Below are positions 26,402-35,173 of a DNA stretch of 64,000 bases, piece after piece; positions within the stretch are counted from its first letter, which is position 1; each line of letters starts with the position of its first letter. Where the stretch lies: NCBI RefSeq assembly GCF_027533625.1, contig NZ_JAQAGZ010000006.1, positions 124,001-188,000 of the forward strand, given 5' to 3'. Under the pieces are notes generated by a model. It worked only from the letters and a program-made list of their open reading frames with translations. It did not search any database and was not told where the DNA came from. The stretch comes from Paenibacillus gyeongsangnamensis (GTDB lineage: Bacteria > Bacillota > Bacilli > Paenibacillales > NBRC-103111). The position numbers and the translations under genes are program-made.

Positions 26402-27188
26402 AGTAGCGGTAGCCGGCGCCAGCGGACGAATGGGACGCGAGGTGGTCAAGATGGTGCTCGGCGATCCGGAATTGGAGCTGGTCGCCGCTGTAGCCCGAAC
26501 GGTGCCTAACACGGATGCGGGACGCCTTGTAGGTATGGACGCCTGCGGAGTCAACGTTACGAACGATCTGGAGCTTGCGCTCGTGGAGAGCAAGCCTGAC
26601 GTGCTCGTCGATTTCACGACGCCGCAATCGGCGGTTGTCAATACTAGACTGGCGATCCGCCACCGTGTTCGTCCCATTATGGGCACCACCGGTTTCACGC
26701 CGGAGGATATCGCTGAGCTGGACAAGCAGTGCAAGGCCGAGGGCATCGGGGGGCTGATCGCTCCGAACTTCTCCATCGGAGCGATTCTTATGATGAAGTT
26801 CGCGGCGCAGGCGTCGAAATATTTTCCTCACCTTGAAATTATCGAATACCATGGAGACCAGAAGCTGGACGCCCCGTCGGGAACGGCGGTGAAGACGGCC
26901 GAGCTGATCGCCGAGGTTCGGGAGGAGCTGCGTCAGGGCAATCCGAACGAGCACGAAACGATCGAGGGCTCCCGAGGCGGGCTGTATCAAGGGTTTCGGA
27001 TACATAGCGTTCGGCTTCCCGGCGTCTTTGCCCAGCAGGAGGTTATTTTCGGCGCATTCGGGCAGACGCTCAAAATCCGTCACGACTCCTATGACCGCGC
27101 AGGCTATATGCCCGGCGTGAACACCGCGGTAAAAAAAGTGATGGGTTATACGGGAATGATTTACGGTTTTGAGCATCTTATAGATTAG
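26382..27188 (+). CDS. dapB: 4-Hydroxy-tetrahydrodipicolinate reductase
   Basis: A 268-residue NAD(P)H-dependent enzyme of the diaminopimelate and lysine pathway, which also feeds peptidoglycan and, through dipicolinate, spores. The Rossmann motif [13 protein letters not shown] is at the N-terminus. The substrate segment [18 protein letters not shown] contains the catalytic histidine and lysine. ATG 26382 lies within the TPR gene end. mgsA follows after 72 bases that hold a strong hairpin. Confidence 0.97.
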   Translation: MNQKIIKVAVAGASGRMGREVVKMVLGDPELELVAAVARTVPNTDAGRLVGMDACGVNVTNDLELALVESKPDVLVDFTTPQSAVVNTRLAIRHRVRPIMGTTGFTPEDIAELDKQCKAEGIGGLIAPNFSIGAILMMKFAAQASKYFPHLEIIEYHGDQKLDAPSGTAVKTAELIAEVREELRQGNPNEHETIEGSRGGLYQGFRIHSVRLPGVFAQQEVIFGAFGQTLKIRHDSYDRAGYMPGVNTAVKKVMGYTGMIYGFEHLID

Positions 27189-27193
27189 ATAGA

Positions 27194-27240
27194 AAAGTGA
27201 GGACAAGAGACGGCGAAGACCGTTGATATGTCCTCGCTTT
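27194..27240 (+). other. Strong hairpin without T tract before mgsA
   Basis: AAAGTGAGGACA (27194-27205) pairs with TGTCCTCGCTTT (27229-27240), with one G-U pair, and an inner ACGG/CCGT stem lies inside. It ends four bases before the mgsA ribosome site. There is no T run, so it is not a plain terminator. It may stabilise or process the message. Confidence 0.6.
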
Positions 27241-27260
27241 GTAGGAGAGGAGACGTCCAC

Positions 27261-27686
27261 ATGTCCATGAAGATTGCATTGATCGCACACGACCGTAAAA
27301 AAGATGAAATGGTGAACTTCGTTACGGCCTACGAACAGGTATTCAAGCATCATCAACTATATGCAACGGGAACGACGGGTACGCGCATTATGGAAAAGAC
27401 CGAGTTGAACATTCACAGGTTCATGTCCGGGCCGCTTGGCGGAGACCAGCAAATCGGTGCTATGGTGGCGACTAACGAAATGGATTTTATCATTTTCCTT
27501 CGCGACCCGCTGATGGCGCAGCCGCACGAGCCGGACATCATCGCGCTGCTGAGGCTGTGCGATGTGCAGGGCATTCCGTGCGCGACGAACATCGCTACGG
27601 CGGAAATATTGGTAAAGGCGCTGGACCGCGGCGATTTCGCTTGGCGCGAGCTGGTTCACAAGTATAAGCCGGGGGTTATGGAGTAA
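27261..27686 (+). CDS. mgsA: Methylglyoxal synthase
   Basis: A 141-residue enzyme that converts dihydroxyacetone phosphate to methylglyoxal and phosphate, relieving sugar-phosphate stress. [16 protein letters not shown], the phosphate-binding ATGTTGTRI, and [15 protein letters not shown] with its catalytic aspartate are all present. ATG 27261 lies eight bases after GGAGAGGAG. It is adjacent to two bacillithiol genes, which fits because bacillithiol helps detoxify methylglyoxal. The stop overlaps the bshB1 start (TAATG). Confidence 0.97.
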   Translation: MSMKIALIAHDRKKDEMVNFVTAYEQVFKHHQLYATGTTGTRIMEKTELNIHRFMSGPLGGDQQIGAMVATNEMDFIIFLRDPLMAQPHEPDIIALLRLCDVQGIPCATNIATAEILVKALDRGDFAWRELVHKYKPGVME

Positions 27687-28384
27687 TGAGCGGGAAGCTG
27701 GATTTGCTCATTTTCGGGGCGCACCCGGACGACGCCGAAATCGGCATGGCCGGCACGATCGCCAAGCATACGGCTGCCGGGCAGCGCGTCGGCATTTGCG
27801 ATCTGACGCTCGCCGAGATGTCCTCGAACGGCACGGTGGCGATCCGCCGCCGGGAGGCGGAGGAAGCCGCGAAGGTGCTCGGGCTTGCGATGCGGAGCAA
27901 TCTCGAGCTGCCGGACCGCGGGCTGACCTTGACAAAGGAGCATGTGGACCGCATCGTAGCGGAAATCCGCCGCTGGAAGCCGCGAGTCGTGTTTGCTCCT
28001 TATTGGGAGGACCGTCACCCGGATCACATCGCTTGCAGCAAGCTGGTGCAGGAGGCGGTATTCAACGCCAAGCTTCGGAAATATATGCCGGAGCTTGAGG
28101 CGCATACGGTGAAGGATACTTATTTTTACTTTATCAACGATCTCGACGTATGCGATGTCATGGTGGACGTGAGCGGGGTGTATGAACGGAAAGTGGCCGC
28201 CCTGCAGGCGTACCGCAGCCAGTTCGATCCGATCAGCGCAGGCAATGATTATGTGCAGACGCCGCTCAATCAAGGGTATCTTGAACGTGTCGAGGCGCGC
28301 GACAGGCTGCTTGGACAGAAACGATTGGTGCCGTTTGCCGAAGGTTTTGTCAACAAGCTGCCGCTGGAGGCGGACTTGTTCTAA
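27686..28384 (+). CDS. bshB1: Bacillithiol biosynthesis deacetylase BshB1
   Basis: A 232-residue zinc-dependent deacetylase of the LmbE/PIG-L family. It removes the acetyl group from N-acetylglucosaminyl-malate, the second step of bacillithiol synthesis. The zinc motif AHPDDAEIGMAGT is at residues 11-23, and the second histidine motif is in WEDRHPDHIAC. Its TAATG overlap with mgsA and the following bshA support the assignment over other LmbE-type proteins. Confidence 0.94.
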   Translation: MSGKLDLLIFGAHPDDAEIGMAGTIAKHTAAGQRVGICDLTLAEMSSNGTVAIRRREAEEAAKVLGLAMRSNLELPDRGLTLTKEHVDRIVAEIRRWKPRVVFAPYWEDRHPDHIACSKLVQEAVFNAKLRKYMPELEAHTVKDTYFYFINDLDVCDVMVDVSGVYERKVAALQAYRSQFDPISAGNDYVQTPLNQGYLERVEARDRLLGQKRLVPFAEGFVNKLPLEADLF

Positions 28385-28437
28385 TACATTCCGAGCGATT
28401 AGATGAGAGGTAAACGAGAGGGAGAGGGAGGCAACGC

Positions 28438-29607
28438 ATGATGGACCGGTTAAAAATAGGAATTACTTGCTACCCGACGCTGGGCGGTTCCGGAGTTGTC
28501 GCCACGGAGCTGGGCAAGCTGCTTGCGGAGAAGGGACATGAAGTGCATTTTATTACGCACAGCATGCCTTTCCGATTAGGCAAGTTTGACCGCAATATTT
28601 TTTACCATGAAGTGGAAGTTAACGACTATTATGTCTTCAAATATCCGCCGTATGATTTGTCCCTTGCCAGCAAGCTGGCTCAAGTGGTAAAGCTCGAAGA
28701 ACTGGACCTGCTTCACGTGCACTACGCGATACCGCATGCGGTTTGCGCGCTGCTCGCCAAGCAAATGGTCGGCGACCAGCTCAAGGTGGTCACTACATTG
28801 CACGGTACCGATATTACCGTGCTCGCTCAGGACGAATCGCTCAGCGACCTGATCCGTTTTGCCATTGACCGGAGCGACGCGGTGACGGCCGTTTCGGGCG
28901 ATCTGATCACCGAAACCCGGAACCTGCTGGGGGTGGAGAAGCCGATCGACCTTGCTTACAACTTCGTAGACAAACGGGTCTATTATCCCCGCGAAGTTGC
29001 GTCGCTGCGTAAGGAGTTTGCCCATCCCGACGAGAAAATTCTCATTCATATTTCAAATTTCCGTCCCGTGAAGCGGGTAACCGACGTGGTGGAAATTTTC
29101 GATAAGGTGCGGCAAGATATTCCCGCCCGTCTGCTCTTCGTAGGGGAGGGGCCCGAGCTGTCGAAGGTGCTCTGCAAGGTGAAGGAGAAGGGGCTTCTCG
29201 ACCGCGTCACGTTCTGCGGCAAGCAGGACGACGTCGCGCAGCTGCTCTCGCTATCCGATCTGATGCTGCTTCCTTCGGAGAAGGAAAGCTTCGGCCTCGT
29301 GGCGCTGGAGGCGATGGCTTGCGGCGTGCCTACCGTCGCATCGAATGCGGGCGGTATCCCTGAGCTGATCACTCACGGGGAAACCGGCTTCCTGGCCCCG
29401 ATCGGCGACGTCGATCAAATGGCGCTGTATGCTTCCTCGCTGCTTAAAGACGAAGCGTCTTATCACCGGATGAAGGAAGCCTGTTTGTACCGGGCCCGGT
29501 ATACGTTCTGCAACGACGCGATCACTCGGCAATATGAGGAAATCTATTACAGAGTGCTCGGCCGTCCGGTGCCGGAAGAGATGAAGTCGAGACCTTTGAA
29601 CTGCTAA
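28438..29607 (+). CDS. bshA: N-acetyl-alpha-D-glucosaminyl L-malate synthase
   Basis: A 389-residue GT4-family glycosyltransferase that joins GlcNAc from UDP-GlcNAc to L-malate in the first step of bacillithiol synthesis. The N-terminal GGSGVVATELGKLLAEKGHE is typical of BshA. The donor-site segment with SEKESFGLVALEAMACGVPT and NAGGIPELITHGETGF is present. GGGAGAGGGAGG precedes ATG 28438. It is followed by cca after 15 bases, matching the order in Bacillus. Confidence 0.95.
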   Translation: MMDRLKIGITCYPTLGGSGVVATELGKLLAEKGHEVHFITHSMPFRLGKFDRNIFYHEVEVNDYYVFKYPPYDLSLASKLAQVVKLEELDLLHVHYAIPHAVCALLAKQMVGDQLKVVTTLHGTDITVLAQDESLSDLIRFAIDRSDAVTAVSGDLITETRNLLGVEKPIDLAYNFVDKRVYYPREVASLRKEFAHPDEKILIHISNFRPVKRVTDVVEIFDKVRQDIPARLLFVGEGPELSKVLCKVKEKGLLDRVTFCGKQDDVAQLLSLSDLMLLPSEKESFGLVALEAMACGVPTVASNAGGIPELITHGETGFLAPIGDVDQMALYASSLLKDEASYHRMKEACLYRARYTFCNDAITRQYEEIYYRVLGRPVPEEMKSRPLNC

Positions 29608-29622
29608 GAAGGAATTGGGGCT

Positions 29623-30879
29623 ATGAGTGAACCATTGGAGCAGCAAGCGCTTCAAATCGTGCGGGAGCTGAACATGCACGGCTACGCGGCATATTTGGTC
29701 GGCGGATGCGTCAGGGATAAGCAGCTTGGCCGCCCGGTCAAGGATTATGACATTGCAACTTCGGCGAAGCCGGAGGACGTGCAGAAGCTGTTCCCCCGCA
29801 CGATTCCTACAGGGCTTCAGCACGGTACGATCACGGTGCTGCGGAACCGGGTTCCTTACGAGGTAACGACGTTCCGGCGTGAAGGGAATTATGAAGCATT
29901 CCGCCGTCCCTCCGAGGTGGAATATATCGATAATCTGCAGGAGGACCTTGAGCGCCGGGACTTTACGATGAATTCGATGGCTCTCGATGCCGAGGGCAAG
30001 CTGGTGGACCCGTTCGGCGGCATGAACGACGTGAGGGACGGACTGCTGCGCTGCGTCGGAGACCCGAGAGAACGGTTCCAGGAGGACGCTCTCCGGATGC
30101 TTCGCTGTATCCGTTTTGCCGCCGAGTATGGGCTTCGCATCGAGCAGGGAACCTGGACGGCGCTGCTCGAGAAGCTGCCGCTCCTGCGGCATATCGCGAT
30201 GGAGCGGGTGAGAGCCGAGCTCGAACGGATGATGAACGGAAGCGACCCGCAGCAGGCTCTCCGGCTGCTGGCTGCCAGTAAGGCGCTCCGGTATGTCAAG
30301 CAAGAGCTTCGGCTCGCGGACCTGGACGGCGCGGAAGCGGATCCAGGCTGGGCGGAGCTTCCGGAAGCCGAATGGCGCTGGGCTTATTGGTTTATGAAGC
30401 TGGGAGCGGATCGGCTGGAGACTGAAAACGATCTGCGGCAGCTGACCTTTTCCAAGCAGCAGACGGAAGCGATCGGCTCGATCCTGGGGGCATATCACGC
30501 TGTGGAGGCGGGTAATGGGGACTTGCCGGCGGAGGCCAAGCGCATTTGGGTGCTGGCGGCGCTGCAGTTCGGCATTCCCGCTATGTCCGCGCTGGCTTCG
30601 CTATACGCTTTGCAGCGCGATGACAGGGCGCAGCAGCGGTGGGCGGACTGCGGGCCTGCCTGGCTGGAAGGGCTACCCGTCTCGCAGCTGTCGGATTTGG
30701 CAATTACCGGGAAAGACTTGATCGAGACGCTTCGGCGTAAGCCGGGTCCATGGATGGGCAAGCTGCTGCAGCGGCTTCTTGAGCAAGCCGCCCTTGGCGA
30801 GCTGCCGAACGAGCGGAGCCCGCTGCTCGCCGCGGCGGAGGCGGAATACGAACGAATGCAGGAGATGGATACACAATGA
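29623..30879 (+). CDS. cca: CCA tRNA nucleotidyltransferase
   Basis: A 418-residue class II enzyme that adds or repairs the CCA tail of tRNAs. The nucleotidyltransferase motif LVGGCVRDKQLGRPVKDYDIAT is preserved (split here as LVGGCVRD and KDYDIAT), and ERRDFTMNSMALD and RMLRCIRFAAEYG follow. The C-terminal 150 residues are less conserved and Ala/Leu-rich. It overlaps birA by four bases. Confidence 0.95.
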   Translation: MSEPLEQQALQIVRELNMHGYAAYLVGGCVRDKQLGRPVKDYDIATSAKPEDVQKLFPRTIPTGLQHGTITVLRNRVPYEVTTFRREGNYEAFRRPSEVEYIDNLQEDLERRDFTMNSMALDAEGKLVDPFGGMNDVRDGLLRCVGDPRERFQEDALRMLRCIRFAAEYGLRIEQGTWTALLEKLPLLRHIAMERVRAELERMMNGSDPQQALRLLAASKALRYVKQELRLADLDGAEADPGWAELPEAEWRWAYWFMKLGADRLETENDLRQLTFSKQQTEAIGSILGAYHAVEAGNGDLPAEAKRIWVLAALQFGIPAMSALASLYALQRDDRAQQRWADCGPAWLEGLPVSQLSDLAITGKDLIETLRRKPGPWMGKLLQRLLEQAALGELPNERSPLLAAAEAEYERMQEMDTQ

Positions 30880-31844
30880 CGGATCGATTGCTGGAGCTAT
30901 TCGAGAGGGCGAACGGCGAATTTGTTTCGGGTGAAGAAATCAGCGGCAAGCTCCAGGTGAGCCGGACCGCGATCTGGAAGCAGATCGAACGGCTTCGTAC
31001 GCAGGGCTACGAGTTCGAGGCGGTGCCGCGCAAAGGCTACAAGCTGCTGTCGAAGCCGGATAAGCTGGATGTGGCGGACGTCCTTTCCAGGCTGCAAACC
31101 AAGGTACTCGGACGGGAGCTAAAATACTACGAACAGGTGGAATCCACTCAAAATATCGCTCGCGAATGGGTGGACGCCGGCGCTCCGGAAGGAACGCTTG
31201 TCGTCGCGGAGATGCAAACGGCCGGGCGGGGGAGAATGGGGCGAAGCTGGCATTCTCCCAAGGGAAAGGGCCTGTGGATGAGCCTGATCCTGCGCCCCAG
31301 CATTCCGATCAATTTCACGCCGCAGCTGACTCTGCTCGTAGCTGTAGCCGTCTGCCGGGCAATCCGGGGAAATCTCCATCTGCCCGTCGGCATCAAATGG
31401 CCGAACGATCTGCTGATCGACAGGAAAAAAGTATGCGGCATCCTGCTGGAATCGAGCGCCGAGGATGAACGGCTGCAGCATGTCATCGTCGGCATGGGGA
31501 TAAGCGCGAACCTGGAGCCCAGGGACTACTCTCCGGAGCTGGCTGCGAAAGCGACCTCCCTTGCGATTGCTTCCGGCAGGGCGATTGACCGGACCGAGCT
31601 GCTGTGCCGCGTCATGCTGGAGCTGGAGCAGCTGTACGATATGTACCAAGAGAGGGGCTTTGCTCCGATCAAATCGCTTTGGGAGGCGCTATCGGTTACG
31701 CTGGACAGGCCGGTCGCGGTTGATACGCCGAAGGGCCGGACGGAGGGGACCGCCGTATCGATCGAAGACAGCGGAGCGCTTGTGGTGAGGCTTGAGGATG
31801 GAAAGCTGGTAAAAATGTACTCCGGCGATGTCGAAATGAGATGA
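30876..31844 (+). CDS. birA: Bifunctional biotin-protein ligase / biotin repressor
   Basis: A 322-residue protein with an N-terminal winged helix (SGKLQVSRTAIWKQIERLR), a central ligase domain carrying the biotinyl-AMP loop GRGRMGRSWHSPKGKGLW and KWPNDLLIDRKKVCGIL, and an SH3-like C-terminal domain. It attaches biotin to acceptor proteins such as acetyl-CoA carboxylase and represses biotin genes. The helix-turn-helix part shows it is the regulatory type. ATG 30876 overlaps the cca stop. The following promoter (-10 at 31864) lies 20 bases downstream. Confidence 0.95.
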   Translation: MTDRLLELFERANGEFVSGEEISGKLQVSRTAIWKQIERLRTQGYEFEAVPRKGYKLLSKPDKLDVADVLSRLQTKVLGRELKYYEQVESTQNIAREWVDAGAPEGTLVVAEMQTAGRGRMGRSWHSPKGKGLWMSLILRPSIPINFTPQLTLLVAVAVCRAIRGNLHLPVGIKWPNDLLIDRKKVCGILLESSAEDERLQHVIVGMGISANLEPRDYSPELAAKATSLAIASGRAIDRTELLCRVMLELEQLYDMYQERGFAPIKSLWEALSVTLDRPVAVDTPKGRTEGTAVSIEDSGALVVRLEDGKLVKMYSGDVEMR

Positions 31845-31869
31845 CTTTTCGTAACAATGTTGCTATAAT
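31842..31869 (+). promoter_or_regulatory. Probable panBCD promoter
   Basis: TATAAT (31864-31869) is perfect. The -35 (TGACTT, 31842-31847, 16-base spacer) is weaker and overlaps the birA stop. Confidence 0.6.
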
Positions 31870-31875
31870 GTTCAT

Positions 31876-32083
31876 ACGGGAGGCGGTATCCGCGCAGGAA
31901 TTGCACTCTCAAGGAACATTCGGCAAGATCCGAGTTTGAGCTCGGGAGTTAAGTTAACCGAATAGCAAAACCCTTATCATGATTGGATTCTGCTCTGAGC
32001 CGTTCGGACCGAGACAGAAGGATCATATGAATTGCGGACATGTGACCTTTTAGCCTCTTTATGACGGGCTGGAAGGTTTTTTT
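31876..32083 (+). ncRNA. panB leader RNA with attenuator, possible pan motif
   Basis: About 200 untranslated bases lie between the promoter and a terminator 70 bases before panB. ATTCGG (31918-31923) pairs with CCGAAT (31958-31963), and inside it TCCGAG pairs with CTCGGG. A second hairpin pairs TTCTG-CTC (31988-31995) with GAG-A-CAGAA (32011-32019), leaving a bulged A. A pan RNA motif with bulged adenines is known before pantothenate genes in Bacillota, and this leader could be one. The ligand, if any, is unknown. Confidence 0.5.
32045..32083 (+). terminator. Attenuator terminator before panB
   Basis: ACCTTTTAGCC (32045-32055) pairs with GGCTGGAAGGT (32067-32077), including two G-U pairs, and a seven-T tract follows. 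Confidence 0.8.
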
Positions 32084-32153
32084 ATTGTTTGCAACAAACT
32101 GATGGCCGAACGAAATACTAAGAGCGCAACCACTGAAGAAAGCAGGTGCACGG

Positions 32154-33053
32154 ATGGAAACGCGCAAACCGGTCACAACAGCCAAATTAAGAAAGATGAA
32201 AGAAGACGGCAAGCCGATTACCGTCATTACCGCTTACGATTATCCTTCCGCCATGCTGGCTGAACAGGCAGGCGTGGAAGTCATTCTGGTAGGCGATTCG
32301 CTCGGGAACGTCGTGCTCGGCTATGACTCCACGATTCCGGTGACTTTAGACGACATGATCTACCATTCAAAAGCCGTCACCCGCGCGGCGAAAAGCAGCT
32401 TCGTCGTCACAGATATGCCGTTCATGACGTATCACGGAAGCTTGGACACGGCGCTTCGGAACGGCGCGCGCATTATGCAGGAGGGATTGGCTAAGGCACT
32501 CAAGCTGGAAGGAGGCGCCGAGATCGTTCCCGCCGTACAAGCGTTGGTTCAAGCGGGCATACCGGTCATGGCGCATGTCGGTTTAACGCCGCAATCGATT
32601 CATCAAATCGGCGGCTACAAGGTGCAGGGTAAAAATTCCGCACAGGCGAAGAAGCTGCTCGACGACGCTAAGGCGCTGGAGCAGGCCGGAGCGTTTGCTA
32701 TCGTACTGGAACTCATAACCGAGCAGCTTGCCGAGCAGGTGACGAAGCAGCTGTCGATTCCGACGATCGGCATCGGCGCAGGAGCAGGCTGCGACGGTCA
32801 AGTGCTAGTATTCCACGACGTGCTGGGCTATGGAGCCGATCTCCATCCGAAGCGCTTCGTTAAAACGTACGCCAACATCGGCGAACAAATCCGTGCCGGA
32901 ATTCAAAGCTATGTGGAGGATGTCCGCGAGCGCCGTTTTCCGGGGCCGGAGCACAGCTTCCAGATGGAAGGCGAAGTCGCGGAGCATTTATACGGCGGAT
33001 CGGCAGAACCTAAAAAAGAACGGCTGACCGCCGGTTCGACCTCTTCAATATAA
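32154..33053 (+). CDS. panB: Ketopantoate hydroxymethyltransferase
   Basis: A 299-residue TIM-barrel enzyme that makes ketopantoate from alpha-ketoisovalerate and methylene-tetrahydrofolate, the first committed pantothenate step. ITAYDYPSAMLAEQAGVE and LVGDSLGNVVLGYDST are family signatures, and IGIGAGAGCDGQVLVFHD is near the C-terminus. A GCAGGTG site precedes ATG 32154. It is the first gene of panB-panC-panD. The last 30 residues are an extra low-complexity tail. Confidence 0.97.
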   Translation: METRKPVTTAKLRKMKEDGKPITVITAYDYPSAMLAEQAGVEVILVGDSLGNVVLGYDSTIPVTLDDMIYHSKAVTRAAKSSFVVTDMPFMTYHGSLDTALRNGARIMQEGLAKALKLEGGAEIVPAVQALVQAGIPVMAHVGLTPQSIHQIGGYKVQGKNSAQAKKLLDDAKALEQAGAFAIVLELITEQLAEQVTKQLSIPTIGIGAGAGCDGQVLVFHDVLGYGADLHPKRFVKTYANIGEQIRAGIQSYVEDVRERRFPGPEHSFQMEGEVAEHLYGGSAEPKKERLTAGSTSSI

Positions 33054-33076
33054 ATGGAAACGGAGTAACTTGAGCT

Positions 33077-33946
33077 ATGATCATTATTCGATCCATTGCG
33101 GAGCTGCGGGAGCATATCAAGGCGCAGCGCGTCTCGAATCCCGATCTGCAGGTCGGATTCGTGCCGACGATGGGCTTCCTGCATGAAGGCCACGCTTCTC
33201 TTCTGCAAGCCGCACGGAAGCAGTGCGGCTTGGTCGTTATGAGCATTTTCGTCAATCCGCTGCAGTTCGGCCCGAACGAGGATTTCGAAAGCTATCCGAG
33301 GGATGAGGCGCGGGACAGGGAGGTGGCGGAGGAAGCGGGAGCGGACGTGCTCTTCTTCCCGCAAGTGAAGGAGATGTATCCTGCTCCCACCAAAACCGTC
33401 GTAACCGTGGCCGGAGTGACGGAAAGATTGTGCGGAGCTTCGCGGCCGGGACATTTTGACGGGGTAGCGACCGTCGTGACGAAGCTGTTCAATATCGTGC
33501 AGCCGGATTTCGCTTTCTTCGGCCTCAAGGACGCGCAGCAGGTATCGGTTATCGAGCAAATGGTGCTGGACCTGAATATGCCGGTCCGCATTGTACCGTG
33601 TCCCACGCTGAGAGAGGCTGACGGACTCGCTAAGAGCTCGCGGAATGTGTACTTAAGTCCGGAGGAGCGGCAGCAGGCAACGGTTCTCAATCAGGCGCTT
33701 CAGGCCGCCGAATCGCTCGTGAAGGAAGCTGGAGACGAGCTTACGTCGGCGGACGTGAAAGAAGCCTTGTCGAAACGGATTGCGGAGGCGCCGCTGGCCG
33801 TGATCGATTATGCCGAGGTATTGGCATATCCGTCGCTGGAGCCCGTGCACAAGCTGACGGAAGCCGAGCGGATTATTCTGGCATTGGCCGTGAAATTCGG
33901 TAAAACCCGGCTGATCGACAACCGTATCATACCCATTCATTCATAA
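33077..33946 (+). CDS. panC: Pantothenate synthetase
   Basis: A 289-residue ATP-dependent ligase that joins pantoate and beta-alanine. The HIGH-like site is in [15 protein letters not shown], and the KSKS-like site is at [19 protein letters not shown] is also conserved. ATG 33077 has a GGAG at a longer than usual distance (about 11 bases). It is 23 bases after panB and 31 bases before panD. Confidence 0.97.
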   Translation: MIIIRSIAELREHIKAQRVSNPDLQVGFVPTMGFLHEGHASLLQAARKQCGLVVMSIFVNPLQFGPNEDFESYPRDEARDREVAEEAGADVLFFPQVKEMYPAPTKTVVTVAGVTERLCGASRPGHFDGVATVVTKLFNIVQPDFAFFGLKDAQQVSVIEQMVLDLNMPVRIVPCPTLREADGLAKSSRNVYLSPEERQQATVLNQALQAAESLVKEAGDELTSADVKEALSKRIAEAPLAVIDYAEVLAYPSLEPVHKLTEAERIILALAVKFGKTRLIDNRIIPIHS

Positions 33947-33977
33947 AAAAGAGGATATTAAGCAGGAGGCGAGAGAC

Positions 33978-34361
33978 GTGTTTCGAACCATGCTGAAGTC
34001 GAAAATTCACCGCGCTACCGTAACGGAAGCGAATTTGAACTATATCGGAAGCATCACGATCGACCAGGATATTTTGGAGCTTGTTGACATGCTCTCTAAC
34101 GAGAAGGTGCAAATTGTCAACAACAATAACGGTGAACGCTTTGAAACGTACATTATACCTGGCCCTCGGGGCTCGGGCGTCATCTGTCTGAACGGCGCGG
34201 CGGCAAGAAAGGTGCATGTGGGCGATACCGTCATCATTTTGTCTTATGTGATGATGCAGGAAGAAGAGGCGCGCCGTCACGTGCCGCAAATTGCTATTAT
34301 GGGCGAGAATAACGCCGTCGTCAGCGTATTGAAGGAAGAAATTCATTCCACCGTTTTGTAA
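33978..34361 (+). CDS. panD: Aspartate 1-decarboxylase
   Basis: A 127-residue pyruvoyl enzyme that forms beta-alanine from aspartate. The self-cleavage site Gly24-Ser25 is in NYIGSITID, and [21 protein letters not shown] holds the active-site residues. It begins at GTG 33978 behind GGAGGCGAGAGAC. It completes the pantothenate operon. Confidence 0.96.
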   Translation: MFRTMLKSKIHRATVTEANLNYIGSITIDQDILELVDMLSNEKVQIVNNNNGERFETYIIPGPRGSGVICLNGAAARKVHVGDTVIILSYVMMQEEEARRHVPQIAIMGENNAVVSVLKEEIHSTVL

Positions 34362-34428
34362 GGAGAATGAAACGGGATGGGCTCGCGCACAATGAAGATA
34401 CAATTCACGGAGCAAGGTGGGATGCCGT

Positions 34429-35079
34429 ATGTTCAAACATCTTTTTGGTTCGATGAACGATATGCTCCACAACACGATGCTCGAGTACCCATCCGCTTCA
34501 CCCTCCAAGAAAAAAGAGCTTCAGGAAAAGCTTCGCTCGCTCAAGGACATGAGCGACAATTGTATTGAAGAGTGGCTTCTGTTCGAGGAGAAGCTCGGCC
34601 AGTTTATGCGGCAGAACGAAATTAGTTCCCTATATGCAGGAGGCATGGATCCGCTGGATCCCGAATTCGCCGGGAAACGAAATGATCTGTTCATTCGCGG
34701 CCAAGGCTACTATAAGCTGCATATGTTCGACGAGGCTATTTCTTCGTTCGGCGAGCAGCTAAGACAGCAGCCGGATTTTAACCTGGCGAGAATTTATTTG
34801 GCCATGTCGTATTTGCAAAAAGGCGAGGAAGCCGAAAGCTATACGCATTTTCACTTTTTATCCCAGTTGACGGACAATCTGCAAATGCGGGCCATCTCGT
34901 ATAATGCCATGGGGTGCATCCAAGTCCTCAAGCGGAATACGGAGAAGGCGTGCGAATTTTTCAACCTGGCCTATCGTACGGATCCCAGCAGCGTTCAGCC
35001 TCTTCTTGATCTCGGAGTTTGCTGCGAGAAGAAAGGCGGATTGCAATTCGCCTTCGCTTCAGCTCGTCCCGGGGGATAA
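34429..35079 (+). CDS. TPR-like protein between panD and dinG
   Basis: A 216-residue protein with an N-terminal helical region and two or three tetratricopeptide-like units (YYKLHMFDEAISSFGEQLRQ, AISYNAMGCIQVLKRNTEKA, CEFFNLAYRTDPSSVQPLLD). ATG 34429 lies eight bases after AAGGTGG. The last repeat stops abruptly with GGLQFAFASARPGG, which reads like a truncated or frameshifted TPR end, since its B helix is missing. I cannot name a function. Confidence 0.7.
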   Translation: MFKHLFGSMNDMLHNTMLEYPSASPSKKKELQEKLRSLKDMSDNCIEEWLLFEEKLGQFMRQNEISSLYAGGMDPLDPEFAGKRNDLFIRGQGYYKLHMFDEAISSFGEQLRQQPDFNLARIYLAMSYLQKGEEAESYTHFHFLSQLTDNLQMRAISYNAMGCIQVLKRNTEKACEFFNLAYRTDPSSVQPLLDLGVCCEKKGGLQFAFASARPGG

Positions 35080-35173
35080 TTCTCGCGAATGAGGATAAGT
35101 TTTCTATTTCCTTTTTCGGGCGGTATTGGTATGCTTAGGGGAGAAGGAAATGAAGGGATTGAAGTGAGCAGCA

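Noticed and set aside
34377..34568. 63-codon ORF starting just after panD
   Set aside because: It overlaps the start of the TPR gene in another frame, and the TPR gene has the better ribosome site and repeats.
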